A stretch of DNA of 64,000 bases from Nostoc sp. NMS9 (GTDB taxonomy: Bacteria > Cyanobacteriota > Cyanobacteriia > Cyanobacteriales > Nostocaceae): assembly GCF_017114995.1 (NCBI RefSeq), contig NZ_JABXKL010000066.1, forward strand, positions 62,001 to 126,000, written 5' to 3'. The translations under genes and the position numbers were made by a program. Positions 20,501 to 28,599 of the stretch are shown piece by piece. The notes under the pieces were generated by a model. The model did no database searches and had not been told where the DNA came from. It worked only from the letters and a program-made list of their open reading frames with translations. The stretch's first letter is position 1; each line of letters starts with the position of its first letter.

Positions 20501-20556
20501 AACCAGTAGAGCCAAGCGAGTTAGTAGATGCGATCGCCAACTTAATCGCTGAATAA
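17518..20556 (+). CDS. Hybrid sensor histidine kinase (PAS-PAS-GAF-GAF-HK-REC)
   Basis: A 1012-residue soluble hybrid kinase with no transmembrane helix. Domains in order: PAS/PAC at about 20-145, a second PAS/PAC at about 150-275 (each ending near DITERKQ/DITKRKQ), GAF at about 285-450, a second GAF at about 470-635, HisKA with the phospho-acceptor histidine in SHELRSP near 655, HATPase with N, G1 (DTGKGI) and G2 (GLGLGLAIV) boxes, and a C-terminal receiver (about 895-1010, VVDDDTDTREF and phospho-acceptor Asp in LLSDIGMPE). Neither GAF domain shows a clear bilin-binding Cys-His motif, so this is probably not a phytochrome. It converges with the sulfonate-binding protein gene at 20579. Partner and signal are unknown; a role in sulfur sensing is only positional. 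Confidence 0.92.
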   Translation: MSENLKAQEVTDLQQYLSEQQVALRDSEARYRSLAEASASIVWRAAPWGNVVDDIPTWEAFTGQSLEQYKGWGWVEALHPEDRSSMVEIWKQAFPTRSVALAEYRVLRHDGEYRYMNIRGVPILDETGEIREWVGMCVDITERKQAETKLRQSEARFRLLAENSTDIISRHTVDGIILYVSPACYTVLGYQPEELVGHPSHELVHPDDLVKIAKNYPVNADLPDIYTITHRARHREGHYIWLEATIRAIRDRQTQEILEMQASSRDITKRKQVEEEQRFLAEASGILAASLDYETTLAGLARLAVPEIADWCLVDIICDNQLVRRVAAAHANPEKQELVEQLQNYPPNLAQTAGVAKVIRTGKSQITHFISEEQIQGLTHNASHFKILQELNPTSGMSVPLILRGRVLGAMTLVSSSGRFYDTKSLMLAEELASRAAIAVDNARLYREAQQSQQAALRAASRTTRLQAITAALSESLTPTQVAEVIVEQGMAALGASSVFVALLNQSGTELEIVRTVGGQQEILDSWRRFSINASAPLAEAVRTKQPIWQEPTETRIARYSNLAQEYAQYNYGAWISIPLIIEGRAIGGMSLAFTEIQQFNQDDQAFMLALAQQCAQAMERARLYEAEQTARKAAENANRIKDEFLAVLSHELRSPLNPILGWSKLLQTKKLDEKTIPQALKTIERNAKLQAQLIEDLLDISRILQGKISLNIYPVDLTSVISAAMETVRLSAEAKLIEMHISLEPNLGQVLGDSNRLQQIVWNLLSNAVKFTPEGGRVDIRLSSCPKSNSNSAIIQVSDTGKGIDPNFLPYVFEYFRQENSSTTRKFGGLGLGLAIVRHLVELHGGTVQVESEGEDRGATFTVRLPLIQNQLEIKQDSSNSEPSSNLNGVKVLVVDDDTDTREFIVFLLEQYGANVRAVTSANEALAALAQSLPDILLSDIGMPEVDGCMFMRQLRTLPPEQGGQIRAIALTAYAGEMNAQQVLRAGFNKHIAKPVEPSELVDAIANLIAE

Positions 20557-20590
20557 ACCTGCCTCTACCTGTTCACCGTTACTTGATACG
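20542..20590. repeat. Duplication boundary, copy 1
   Basis: The last codons of the histidine kinase and the 3' end of the first binding-protein gene (TTAATCGCTGAATAAACCTG and onward) recur almost base for base at 21809-21857, at the 3' end of the second binding-protein gene. This marks a tandem duplication unit of about 1.27 kb. Confidence 0.8.
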
Positions 20591-21625
20591 TTGAGGTGTG
20601 ATGGCTTGATATTGTTGAGTTGGAAGGATTGCATCCCTGATATCTATCTTACGGGGGATGATTTTCTCTTTAAAATAGAAATTAGCAACACTTTGTTGCT
20701 CAGCAATGATCGCAGGTGTAAGTCTTCTCAATCTAAAAGTACGACGGCGTGCTACCTTTTCTAAAACTGATACATCTAATTTAAGTTCGGGAGCAAAAGC
20801 TTTGGCAACTCCAGTTGGGTTTTTTTCAGCCCATTCTCCTACCTTGTCTGCTTCCTCTAAAAATACTCGCACCAATTCCAGATTTTGTGTAACAAATTGA
20901 CGCCTACCAAGATAAAAGCCGCCGAGAGTGTTAATTCTTGCTGCATTTCTCAGATTACGAATTGGAATAATTTTTTCCACAAGAGCCAAAAAGGGGTCAC
21001 TAGCCACCCAAACTTCAACTTTGTCTTGAATAAAAGCGTCGCGGGCTTCAGATGGAGTCAAACCAACAATTTGAACATCCTTAATTTTTAACCCCACCTC
21101 TTGCAAGGCTTTTGCTAATAAATAGTGTGCATTCGATCCCCTCTGAAAAGCAATTTTTTTACCTTTAAGATCCGCTACTTTCTTAATAGGAGAATTAGCT
21201 CTGACTATAATACCTTGGTTTTCACCTTTGCTCGGTGTGCGTCCGGCAATATAGATAACTTCTGTGATCCCTGCGGCTTGGGAAAATATTGGCGGTGTCT
21301 CTCCCACATTGCCGATATCCACCTTACCTGCATTCATGGCTTCTATTAGTTGCGGCCCGGCTGGGAATGGCCCAACCCAATTTACAGTCACACCCAATGC
21401 TTTAAAACGTGGCTCAACAACTTTTTTGACTTTGACAATATCTCCAGAAGTTTGATATGCCAAGTTGATAACTTTAGCAGTAAAACCAGGTTTATTTTGT
21501 GCTTGAGCGTTATTTACTAAGCTACCTATTAAGGGAGTTGATAGAGTAAACAATCCCAATACAGAATATTGGACAATGCGTTTTAAAACTGTGCGGCGTT
21601 GTGAAATAAATGGTATTTTCATCAC
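20579..21625 (-). CDS. Aliphatic sulfonate ABC transporter substrate-binding protein (SsuA-like)
   Basis: A 348-residue periplasmic binding protein of the SsuA/TauA/NMT1-like family. The N-terminus has QRRTVLKR before a hydrophobic segment and NAQAQ, a Tat-like signal rather than a lipobox. The mature protein shows family features: the first strand VINLAYQTSGD, AGPQLIEAMNAGKVDIGNVGETPP, SPIKKVADLKGKKIAFQRGS and EARDAFIQ. It would capture alkanesulfonates or related organosulfur compounds for an importer; no permease is adjacent, the nearest being at 44.5 kb. It is a tandem duplicate of the gene at 21847. Confidence 0.9.
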   Translation of the reverse strand: MMKIPFISQRRTVLKRIVQYSVLGLFTLSTPLIGSLVNNAQAQNKPGFTAKVINLAYQTSGDIVKVKKVVEPRFKALGVTVNWVGPFPAGPQLIEAMNAGKVDIGNVGETPPIFSQAAGITEVIYIAGRTPSKGENQGIIVRANSPIKKVADLKGKKIAFQRGSNAHYLLAKALQEVGLKIKDVQIVGLTPSEARDAFIQDKVEVWVASDPFLALVEKIIPIRNLRNAARINTLGGFYLGRRQFVTQNLELVRVFLEEADKVGEWAEKNPTGVAKAFAPELKLDVSVLEKVARRRTFRLRRLTPAIIAEQQSVANFYFKEKIIPRKIDIRDAILPTQQYQAITPQRIK

Positions 21626-21808
21626 TGGAATATTTTAGTTAAAACTAATTGTCACTCCCAAATCATATCTGTAAAAAGATTAGCGATCGCTTGTTCCTTC
21701 CTCGGTTTTTACTTAACCAGACAATAGGCTTAACAAGTTAGTTGAGCAACTTGTTAAGCCCCTTGTTGAAGTTAGGCAAACTTCCGCTACAGTGTAATAG
21801 CTAGCTAA

Positions 21809-21857
21809 GTTAATAGCTGAATAAACCTGCCTCTACCTGTTTACCGTTACTTGATAT
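21809..21857. repeat. Duplication boundary, copy 2
   Basis: This copy of the 20542-20590 sequence includes a vestige of the histidine kinase stop region although no kinase gene is here. It shows that the duplicated unit included some downstream flank, which fixes the direction of the tandem duplication. Confidence 0.8.
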
Positions 21858-22884
21858 TATCAGGAACGATAGCTTTATATTCTAGATCAGAAAGAATCCC
21901 TTGTTTGATATCAATCTTACGCAAGATGACTTTTTCATTAAAATAAAAATCAGCAACGCGCTGCTGTTCGGCAATGATAGCAGGTGTAATTTTTCTCAAT
22001 TTATAAGTACGACGGCTTGCTACCTTTTGTGCAACTGATGGATCTAATTTCTGTTCATCAACTAAAATTTTTGCATAATCGCTTGGGTTTTTTTCAGCCT
22101 GTTCTCCTACCTTCTGTGCTTCCTCTAAAAATACTCGCACCAATTGCGGATTTTGGGTGACAAATCCACGCCTGCCAATATAAAACCCGTTGAGAGTGTT
22201 AATTCCTGCTGCATTTCTCAGATTCCGAATCGGGGTAGTCTTTTCCACAGCAGCTAAAAGGGGATCGCCACCTACCCAGGCGTCAGCCTTGTCTTGAATA
22301 AAGGCATCTCGGGCTTCAGTTGGAGTCAAAGCAACGATTTGAATATCGCTAATTTTTAACCCTACCTCTTTCAACGCTTTTGTTAGTAAATACTGTGCAT
22401 TCGACCCTACCTGAAAAGTAATTTTCTTACCTTTAAGATCCGCTACTTTCTTAATGGGAGAATTAGCTTTCACCACAATACCTTGGTTTGTACCATCGCT
22501 GGGCGTGCGTCCAGTAAGATAGACAACTTCAGGGATGATGCCTGGACGTGCAGCTTGGTCAAATATTGGAGGTGTCTCTCCGACATTACCGATATCCACC
22601 TTACCTTCATTCAGCGCTTTTATCAATTGCGGCCCTGCTGCGAATGGCCCAACCCAATTCACGGTTACACCCAATGCTTTGAAACGTGGCTCAACAGCTT
22701 TTTTAGACTTGACAATATCACCAGAACTTTGATACGCCAAGTTAATTACTTTGGCAGGCACTGCTTGAGTGGTTTGCATAAGGCTACCAGCCAAGGGAGA
22801 TAATAAAGTAAACAGTCCCAATGCAGAATATTGGACAACACGCTTTAAGACTGTACGGCGTTGTGGTTGAAATGACTTGTTCAT
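21847..22884 (-). CDS. Aliphatic sulfonate ABC transporter substrate-binding protein (SsuA-like), paralogue
   Basis: A 345-residue close paralogue of the protein at 20579, with the same Tat-like leader (QRRTVLKR) and the same family landmarks (INLAYQSSGDIV, GKVDIGNVGETPP, LKGKKITFQVGS, EARDAFIQDK). Sequence differences cluster in the loop after GETPP and in the C-terminal 60 residues, which could change ligand preference. A hairpin with CTTACTT/AAGTAAG arms lies upstream at about 22928-22950. It is separated from the next copy by 220 bp, so the two may be transcribed together or singly. Confidence 0.9.
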   Translation of the reverse strand: MNKSFQPQRRTVLKRVVQYSALGLFTLLSPLAGSLMQTTQAVPAKVINLAYQSSGDIVKSKKAVEPRFKALGVTVNWVGPFAAGPQLIKALNEGKVDIGNVGETPPIFDQAARPGIIPEVVYLTGRTPSDGTNQGIVVKANSPIKKVADLKGKKITFQVGSNAQYLLTKALKEVGLKISDIQIVALTPTEARDAFIQDKADAWVGGDPLLAAVEKTTPIRNLRNAAGINTLNGFYIGRRGFVTQNPQLVRVFLEEAQKVGEQAEKNPSDYAKILVDEQKLDPSVAQKVASRRTYKLRKITPAIIAEQQRVADFYFNEKVILRKIDIKQGILSDLEYKAIVPDNIK

Positions 22885-22927
22885 CAGTTGTGATTTTCCT
22901 TGTAAGTTTTAACTTTTACGTTGTCAG

Positions 22928-22950
22928 TCTTACTTCCTGAAAGAAAGTAA
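22928..22950. repeat. Small hairpin upstream of a binding-protein gene
   Basis: Arms CTTACTT and AAGTAAG around a short loop, 44 bp upstream of the start at 22884. It could be an operator or a leader hairpin; no regulator is assigned. Confidence 0.4.
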
Positions 22951-23098
22951 GATAATAGGAAGTTGCTATTTAAACCTCCTAAAACACCAATTTATGAGGA
23001 AAATTTGAGATTATGCTAATTTAACAAATCTCCTGTTTCATTTATTAAATTGGTATTTTAGTTTGTTTAAAAAAACAAACTTTATATCTGATTATTCT

Positions 23099-24187
23099 CT
23101 ACTTTTCACTTATCAGTGTTGGTGGAGTAATAGCTGCATATTCTTGAGGCGTGAGCAATGCTTCTTTAACATCAATCTTTTTGGGTAAGATTTTTTCGTT
23201 ATAGAACAAATCAGCAACACTTTGCTGGACTTGCATTAGTTCTGGAGTAATTCCTCTGAGCCGATAAGTAGCACGGCTAGAAATTATTTCCTGAATGGGT
23301 AAATCAATTTTGAGTACAGGTGCTATAAGTTTGGCTACTTCTTTACGATTCGCTTCTGCCCATTGACCATTTTTCTCAATTTCTTCTAAAATTATGCGAA
23401 CTAATTCGGGATTTTCCTTAGCAAATTCTCGTGTTCCTACATAGTATCCGCCTGGAGTACCGATATTGGTTGCATCTCTCAATACACGCGCACCGTGGAG
23501 TTTTTCTACCAAAGCTAAATGAGGATCACCAGTTACCCAAACTGGAATAGTACCCTGAATAAATGCACCACGAGCTTCAACATTGGGCATACTCAAAACT
23601 TGAATATCACTATATTTTAAACCTACTTCTTTTAAGGCTTGGATGATAAAATAGTGAGAAGCAGAACCTTTTTGAAAGACTACTTTTTGACCTTTGATAT
23701 CAGCTAATTTTTTAATTGGAGAACCTTTAGGAACTGCGATCGCACTACCTTTACCTGAATTAGGGCCAAGTCTTCTTCCAGCCAAATAGATGATTTTTGC
23801 ACCCGCAGCTTGGGCAAAGATCGGGGGCGTTTCTCCAACTGAGCCAATATCAATTTTGCCCACATTCATCGCTTCCATAAGTTGTGGTCCTTGGGCAAAT
23901 TGTGACCACTCTACTTTCAAACCCAAAGGCTCCAAACGTTTTTCTAAAACTCCTCTGACTCTAACTAAATCACCAGAGCTTTGATATCCTATTCGCAGTA
24001 ACTTTGTTTTAAAAGTTATAGTCTTAGCCCCTGCTGGTTCTGCTTTAGGATCAATTCCTGAATTTGTATTAGATACAGTTGACGTACAACTGATTAAAGT
24101 AGTAGATAAAGCTACAAAACCAGGGATTACAAATAATGCTATCTTGCTGATTACTGTTGTCTTATTTTTCACAAAATTGTTAAACAT
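23099..24187 (-). CDS. SsuA/TauA-like substrate-binding lipoprotein
   Basis: A 362-residue binding protein with a lipoprotein signal (hydrophobic FVIPGFVALSTTL then the lipobox LISC). The fold landmarks match the other sulfonate-binding proteins: LLRIGYQSSGDLVRVRGVLEKRL, QFAQGPQLMEAMNVGKIDIGSVGETPP, SPIKKLADIKGQKVVFQKGS and EARGAFIQ. The phrase W-V-T-G-D-P-H in the hinge region replaces the W-V-A-S-D-P of its paralogues. Lipid anchoring implies it is tethered to the membrane or periplasmic face, unlike the two Tat-type paralogues downstream. Ligand unknown. Confidence 0.88.
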   Translation of the reverse strand: MFNNFVKNKTTVISKIALFVIPGFVALSTTLISCTSTVSNTNSGIDPKAEPAGAKTITFKTKLLRIGYQSSGDLVRVRGVLEKRLEPLGLKVEWSQFAQGPQLMEAMNVGKIDIGSVGETPPIFAQAAGAKIIYLAGRRLGPNSGKGSAIAVPKGSPIKKLADIKGQKVVFQKGSASHYFIIQALKEVGLKYSDIQVLSMPNVEARGAFIQGTIPVWVTGDPHLALVEKLHGARVLRDATNIGTPGGYYVGTREFAKENPELVRIILEEIEKNGQWAEANRKEVAKLIAPVLKIDLPIQEIISSRATYRLRGITPELMQVQQSVADLFYNEKILPKKIDVKEALLTPQEYAAITPPTLISEK

Positions 24188-24314
24188 TTATACACCTCCA
24201 TTTGATTAACTACTGATATAAAAACATCAGCTAAAAACTTAAGTTTTCCAGTTTTTTAAAGTTGATTACAATGAGAGAAGCAAGCTTAGAATAAACAACT
24301 CGTAATTCTTGCTT

Positions 24315-24599
24315 TTATGGAGTATTAGAAACTGTTTGACTTTGAGATTGTGTACTAATTGAGGATAGTTTGTTTTGAGTATTTTTAGTTTCTTGGCTAC
24401 AACCAACAATGCTCATTGGTATCGTGAGCGAGCAAGTAGCTATCAGTAAAGATATATGTTTATGCTCAATTTTATATTTGGCTTTTATAGGTTTAGTATT
24501 TAGGCTATACTCATATACCGTCTTTGTCTTGTTTGTTTTTGATTGTTGCGGTTTATTGATAGACAAATTGAGACTTTGCAATAAATTGGAAAGTGCCAT
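24315..24599 (-). pseudogene. Lipoprotein stub, possible truncated binding protein
   Basis: A 94-residue ORF with a hydrophilic N-terminus, a hydrophobic stretch LLIATCSLTIPMSI and the lipobox IVGC, then about 25 Ser/Thr/Gln-rich residues and a stop. The layout equals the leader and linker of the neighbouring sulfonate-binding lipoproteins with the ligand-binding domain missing. It sits in line with them on the same strand. I infer a truncated copy, though a genuine small lipoprotein cannot be excluded. Confidence 0.45.
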
Positions 24600-24893
24600 A
24601 ATATTTTTCTATTTAAATTTAAAATTTAATAATTTTCGTTTTAGCGCTTTTAACGAGTGCTAATAATTCTCAATTTCAGTTTAGATATTATCAAATTTCG
24701 TTTTGAAATAAAGTATTCACAAACACTTGTTTTAAACAAAAAAGTAAGATTTTTACGATTTGTCTTTATAAGCATATGTGTGATGTTTAGACAAGTTTAA
24801 TCAGTCAAGAGTCAGAATAACTCTTGACTCTCGACTGCCTTAAAAATATATAGAATCAAATGCTCATTAGCTTAATCTTCTGAGCTATAAATC

Positions 24894-25757
24894 CTAAAAG
24901 GGACGACTACCTGCAAGGCTAACCCGCTTCAATACTCGTCGCTCATTTGGATCAAATGCTTGACGGTAATGCAAAGTAGCTTGATTATCCCAGTAGACAA
25001 TATCACCTACTGACCATTTGTGTTGGTAGTAGAACTTGGGCTGATTTAGATGTTGCCTCAACTGTTCAATCAGTTTAGATCCTTCTTCCGGCTCTAACCC
25101 GACAATTTCCACTTCTGTAGCAGCGTCTAAGTAGAGATGATTTTTACCACTATCTGGATGGGTTCTAACTAAAGGATGGGGAAAGATCGGACTGATTAAA
25201 GGAATAGTTTTGTCTAAACGATATAAAGATCGGGGTGCATTCCGATCTCGCAAAAATGGGTTGTAGGTAATTAACTGCAAATCTGCAATCCGTTCTTTGG
25301 TGGCTTCATCTAATGCTTGATATGCCAAATTGGTATTTAACCAATAAGTATCTCCACCTTGAGAAGGTATTTCTAACGCATAAAGAAGTGAACCACTAGA
25401 TGGGGTAGGAGTCCATTTGTGATCGGAATGGAAAGTGAGTTCTCCAGTACCGGTATAGCCACCATCGACGTTGGAAATCGGAATCACTACCGGAGTTTCT
25501 CCTGGTTTAGAAGCCAATACTGGAGTTTCATCAGATGGTACAAAAAGTGCGCCAAAGTATAGAGAAAAGTTCAAAAGTTGTTGATCGGAGAGGTTTTGGT
25601 CTTTGAAAATTAAGATGTGGCGATCGCGCAGTGCTTGCTTAAGTTGTAATATAACTTCAGGTGCGATCGGTTGACTGGCATCAAAATCGGTAACTATAGC
25701 TCCCAAAGGGGCATCAATAGACCTAATTTTAACCTTTGTCAAAGTCGAGGTAGGCAT
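24894..25757 (-). CDS. TauD/TfdA-family Fe(II)/2-oxoglutarate dioxygenase
   Basis: A 287-residue cytosolic oxygenase like taurine dioxygenase, which releases sulfite from taurine or other sulfonates using 2-oxoglutarate and O2. The iron ligands are visible: His110 and Asp112 in HSDHKW, and His262 in LHYRQAF; Arg272/Arg273 are positioned to hold 2-oxoglutarate. Length agrees with TauD. AGGAG precedes the ATG at good spacing. It lies 16 bp downstream of the binding-protein gene at 25774, so the two form an operon, linking uptake of a sulfonate or sulfate ester to its oxidation. The true substrate is not readable. Confidence 0.92.
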   Translation of the reverse strand: MPTSTLTKVKIRSIDAPLGAIVTDFDASQPIAPEVILQLKQALRDRHILIFKDQNLSDQQLLNFSLYFGALFVPSDETPVLASKPGETPVVIPISNVDGGYTGTGELTFHSDHKWTPTPSSGSLLYALEIPSQGGDTYWLNTNLAYQALDEATKERIADLQLITYNPFLRDRNAPRSLYRLDKTIPLISPIFPHPLVRTHPDSGKNHLYLDAATEVEIVGLEPEEGSKLIEQLRQHLNQPKFYYQHKWSVGDIVYWDNQATLHYRQAFDPNERRVLKRVSLAGSRPF

Positions 25758-25773
25758 AATATTCTCCTGTGTT

Positions 25774-26901
25774 TTAGTTTGTTCTTGGGGATAACGACTT
25801 ATTCGCTAACACCTCTGAGGGAGTAATTTTGGCGTACTCTTCAGGTGTCAGAAACCCGTCCTTAACATTCACCTTCTTGGGGATAAGTCCTAAGCTGTAC
25901 CACTTGTCTGCAACTTCCTGTTGCTTGGTAATAGTTTTATCAGTGATTGGTACCAGCCCATAGTCATATTTCTTATGCATAATTTCTAGAGTTGGTGGAT
26001 CTAACTGAGTTACAGGAGCAAGCAGTTGTGCTACTTCTTTGGGATGATTCTTAGTCCAGATTTCTGCCTTTTCTAGTTCCTCTAGAAACACTTTGATCAC
26101 GTCAGGATGAGCCTGATAAAACTGGCGTGAGGTTGAGTAAAAGTTACCAGTATCCCGCAACTTTCCACCATCTGCTAAAACACGAGCTATTTTATTTTGT
26201 ACATTTCTGGTAGCGAATGGCTCCCAAATATACCAAGCATCCACCTTATTTTGACTGAATGCCGCATTTGCGTCGGCCGGTGCTAAAAAAACTGATTGGA
26301 CATCGCTCAGTTTCAGCCCTGCATCTTCTAATGCTTTAACTAATAGGTAGTGACCAATGGAAGCTTTCTGGAAAGCCACTTTTTTACCCTTCAAATCCTT
26401 AACACTTTTAATCGGAGAGTTTACAGGAACTAAAAGTGAAATAGATTTACCACTAGGGTGTGTAGTAGCTAGATAAACAAGAGGCGCTCCTGCTGCTTGG
26501 GAAAATACAGGAGGCGATTCGGCTGTAGATGCAATATCTAATCCATTTGCATTCACGGCTTCTAACTGTTGTGGCCCAGCCGCAAACTCAGGCCACTGTA
26601 CTTTAAAACCCATAGGCTCTAATCGCTTTTCTAAAGAACCCTGCTTTTCTAAAACTGCTAGAGCAGTAAGTTGTTTTGAACGTACAATCCGCACTACTTG
26701 TTTTTTTGTTGACTTCTCTGTAGTGTTAGATGCAGCTACAGACTCAGGGGAAGCTGATGACTGCTGAGTGTTATTTTTGGCTTCACCACAACTCGATAAA
26801 ACCGTCGATAGCATTAAGCAGTAGCCCAGAGCAAACAACAAGGAACGGCGTGTTGCTCTCTGGTTTTTCCTGAATTCAAACTTTCCTTTTAAAGCTGGCA
26901 T
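25774..26901 (-). CDS. SsuA/TauA-like substrate-binding lipoprotein (with tauD-like gene)
   Basis: A 375-residue binding protein. The leader has R-R-S before a hydrophobic segment and the lipobox LSSC. After a Ser/Thr/Lys-rich linker come QVVRIVRSKQLTALAVLEKQ, FAAGPQQLEAVNANGLDIAS, SPIKSVKDLKGKKVAFQKAS and W-Y-I-W-E-P-F, the last pattern typical of taurine or sulfonate binding proteins. It differs from the Tat-type paralogues by E-S-P-P instead of E-T-P-P. Operon with the downstream TauD-like gene indicates a ligand that TauD-type enzymes attack. Confidence 0.9.
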   Translation of the reverse strand: MPALKGKFEFRKNQRATRRSLLFALGYCLMLSTVLSSCGEAKNNTQQSSASPESVAASNTTEKSTKKQVVRIVRSKQLTALAVLEKQGSLEKRLEPMGFKVQWPEFAAGPQQLEAVNANGLDIASTAESPPVFSQAAGAPLVYLATTHPSGKSISLLVPVNSPIKSVKDLKGKKVAFQKASIGHYLLVKALEDAGLKLSDVQSVFLAPADANAAFSQNKVDAWYIWEPFATRNVQNKIARVLADGGKLRDTGNFYSTSRQFYQAHPDVIKVFLEELEKAEIWTKNHPKEVAQLLAPVTQLDPPTLEIMHKKYDYGLVPITDKTITKQQEVADKWYSLGLIPKKVNVKDGFLTPEEYAKITPSEVLANKSLSPRTN

Positions 26902-27082
26902 GGGTTGTTTTATTTATTCCTCTATCGGTGGTTGAAACGATTATGATTAATTGCGAATTAAATAATCCAAAGAACTCTTCCTTTTCCCTAAGACCTCTCA
27001 GAAGAAGAGAGGGGAGCTTGGTTACTCCTGAATTCTGTTAGCGCAGCGGGGCGTAGCCCATTCTGAATTCTCTTTTAATAAA

Positions 27083-28111
27083 TCAACTTTTAGGTTTCCA
27101 TACTGCATCTTTGATTTGAAAAGTTTTAGGAATCAGTTTTTGACTGTAGAAAAGTTCAACTACCTGCTGTTGTTCAGCGACAAATTCATCAGTTATATCA
27201 AATACCCCTAAGATAGGTCGCCTTTCTAAAGCCCATTTCCAGACTCCTGGTTCTTGTCTAGTTTGCGCTGCCAACAAATTAGCAACTTCATTGGGGTTAG
27301 CTTTAGCCCATTCTTCTACTTTTCTTTGTTCTTCCAAAATTACCTTCACTAAGTCGGGGTGATTTTCAGCAAAATTGCGTGTAGCGATATAGTAGGCTCT
27401 TTGGGGAGCGACATCAGAACCTTTGGCTAGAACTCGTATTTCATTTGCTCGCTCTTTCCGAGCGTAAAACGGATCGCTAGTAGGTAAAACATCAACCCTG
27501 GCACTTTCAAAAGCAACCTGACTTTCTGGAATAGTTAGGTAAGCAGGTTGAATATCATTGAGAGTTAATCCAGCACTTGCTATAGCTTTCAAAAGCAAAT
27601 ATTGCAGAGCAGTTCCTTTTTGGATCGCAACTTTCTTACCCTTGAGTTCCGCAAGAGTTTTGATTGGTGAATCCTTACGGACAATAACTGCTTGAGCGCC
27701 TGCGTTGGAGCCAGTTGCAGCAACATAAACAATCGGATTATCACCAGCTTGAGCAAAAATTGGTGGTAGATTCCCTACGTTGCCAATATCAACACTGTTT
27801 GCGGCCATTGCTTCCATCATTGGTGGGCCGCCCCGAAATTCTATCCACTTGATAGCAATGCCATCAGCAGCAAAGCGCTTTTCCAAATAGCCCTGAGCTT
27901 TGAGTAGATTCAAACCTGGTGTACCACTCTGATGACCAATGTTGATAACCTCTAGTTTTTTTGAGCTTGCAGTAGTTGCCTCAACTTGGGGACTCTTGCT
28001 TTGAGTGCTTGGAGAGCTACAGCCTGTAACTAACAGAAAAGTCGTAAACGCCAGCAAAAAATAACGAGCTATATTCGCAGGCAACCATGACTTTCTATAG
28101 CTTATGAACAT
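27083..28111 (-). CDS. SsuA/TauA-like substrate-binding lipoprotein
   Basis: A 342-residue binding protein with a lipoprotein signal (FLLAFTTFLLVTGC). Landmarks include VINIGHQSGTPGLNLLKAQGYLEKRF, EFRGGPPMMEAMAANSVDIGNVGNLPP, SPIKTLAELKGKKVAIQKGT and a hinge segment D-V-L-P-T-S-D-P-F. The G-N-L-P-P segment replaces the G-E-T-P-P of its relatives, so this is the more divergent member. It starts a minus-strand block upstream of the 25774/24894 operon, with 180 bp in between that contains a degraded GC-rich repeat. Confidence 0.88.
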   Translation of the reverse strand: MFISYRKSWLPANIARYFLLAFTTFLLVTGCSSPSTQSKSPQVEATTASSKKLEVINIGHQSGTPGLNLLKAQGYLEKRFAADGIAIKWIEFRGGPPMMEAMAANSVDIGNVGNLPPIFAQAGDNPIVYVAATGSNAGAQAVIVRKDSPIKTLAELKGKKVAIQKGTALQYLLLKAIASAGLTLNDIQPAYLTIPESQVAFESARVDVLPTSDPFYARKERANEIRVLAKGSDVAPQRAYYIATRNFAENHPDLVKVILEEQRKVEEWAKANPNEVANLLAAQTRQEPGVWKWALERRPILGVFDITDEFVAEQQQVVELFYSQKLIPKTFQIKDAVWKPKS

Positions 28112-28599
28112 GATTCAATGTAATTTCTTGAGGTAAGTGGATATTTTTATTTTTTATTTTGTTAGACTGAACTTCTTGGGAATTCAAATTGGAAAACTGG
28201 TTATGTATCAATACACTTCGGTAAAGGGTATTGGTGTAGATGATTGGTTCTTCAAGACGCGATTCATCGCGTCTCTACAAGGGTTTTGGACTTATCTAAA
28301 CTGTATGATTTATAGATAATTTGACCTCTTTTATAAAATCATTTTTATCATATTTAGGCATCATGGAGAACATTTTTTTAATAAATAAAAATAATTTTTG
28401 GGAATGTGTAAAATAGAAAAGAGAGTGGGTATTACCCACCCTATAACGACTCGAGGAACTGAGAATTTAAGAGTTGAAAGGGAAAAATTTAGGAAGTGGA
28501 GTGAGAAGGGCCCACTCCAGGGTCGTGCTAGTGGAAGATTTAAATTTGTGGCGTTTTGATTCTGACTTCTGAATTCTTCTTCAATCGTGTGCAATTTTG
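28112..28599. other. Spacer with hairpins
   Basis: About 490 bp without a credible gene. It contains a hairpin of the GAGACGCG family at 28254-28279 (arms GACGCGAT/ATCGCGTC) and a second one at about 28425-28442 (GTGGGTA/TACCCAC). The small reading frame within it looks spurious. The promoter for the binding-protein gene at 27083 should be here. Confidence 0.5.
28254..28279. repeat. GACGCGAT hairpin repeat
   Basis: Arms AGACGCGAT and ATCGCGTCT around two bases, followed by CTACAAG. One of the dispersed GAGACG-type hairpins of this genome. Confidence 0.75.
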
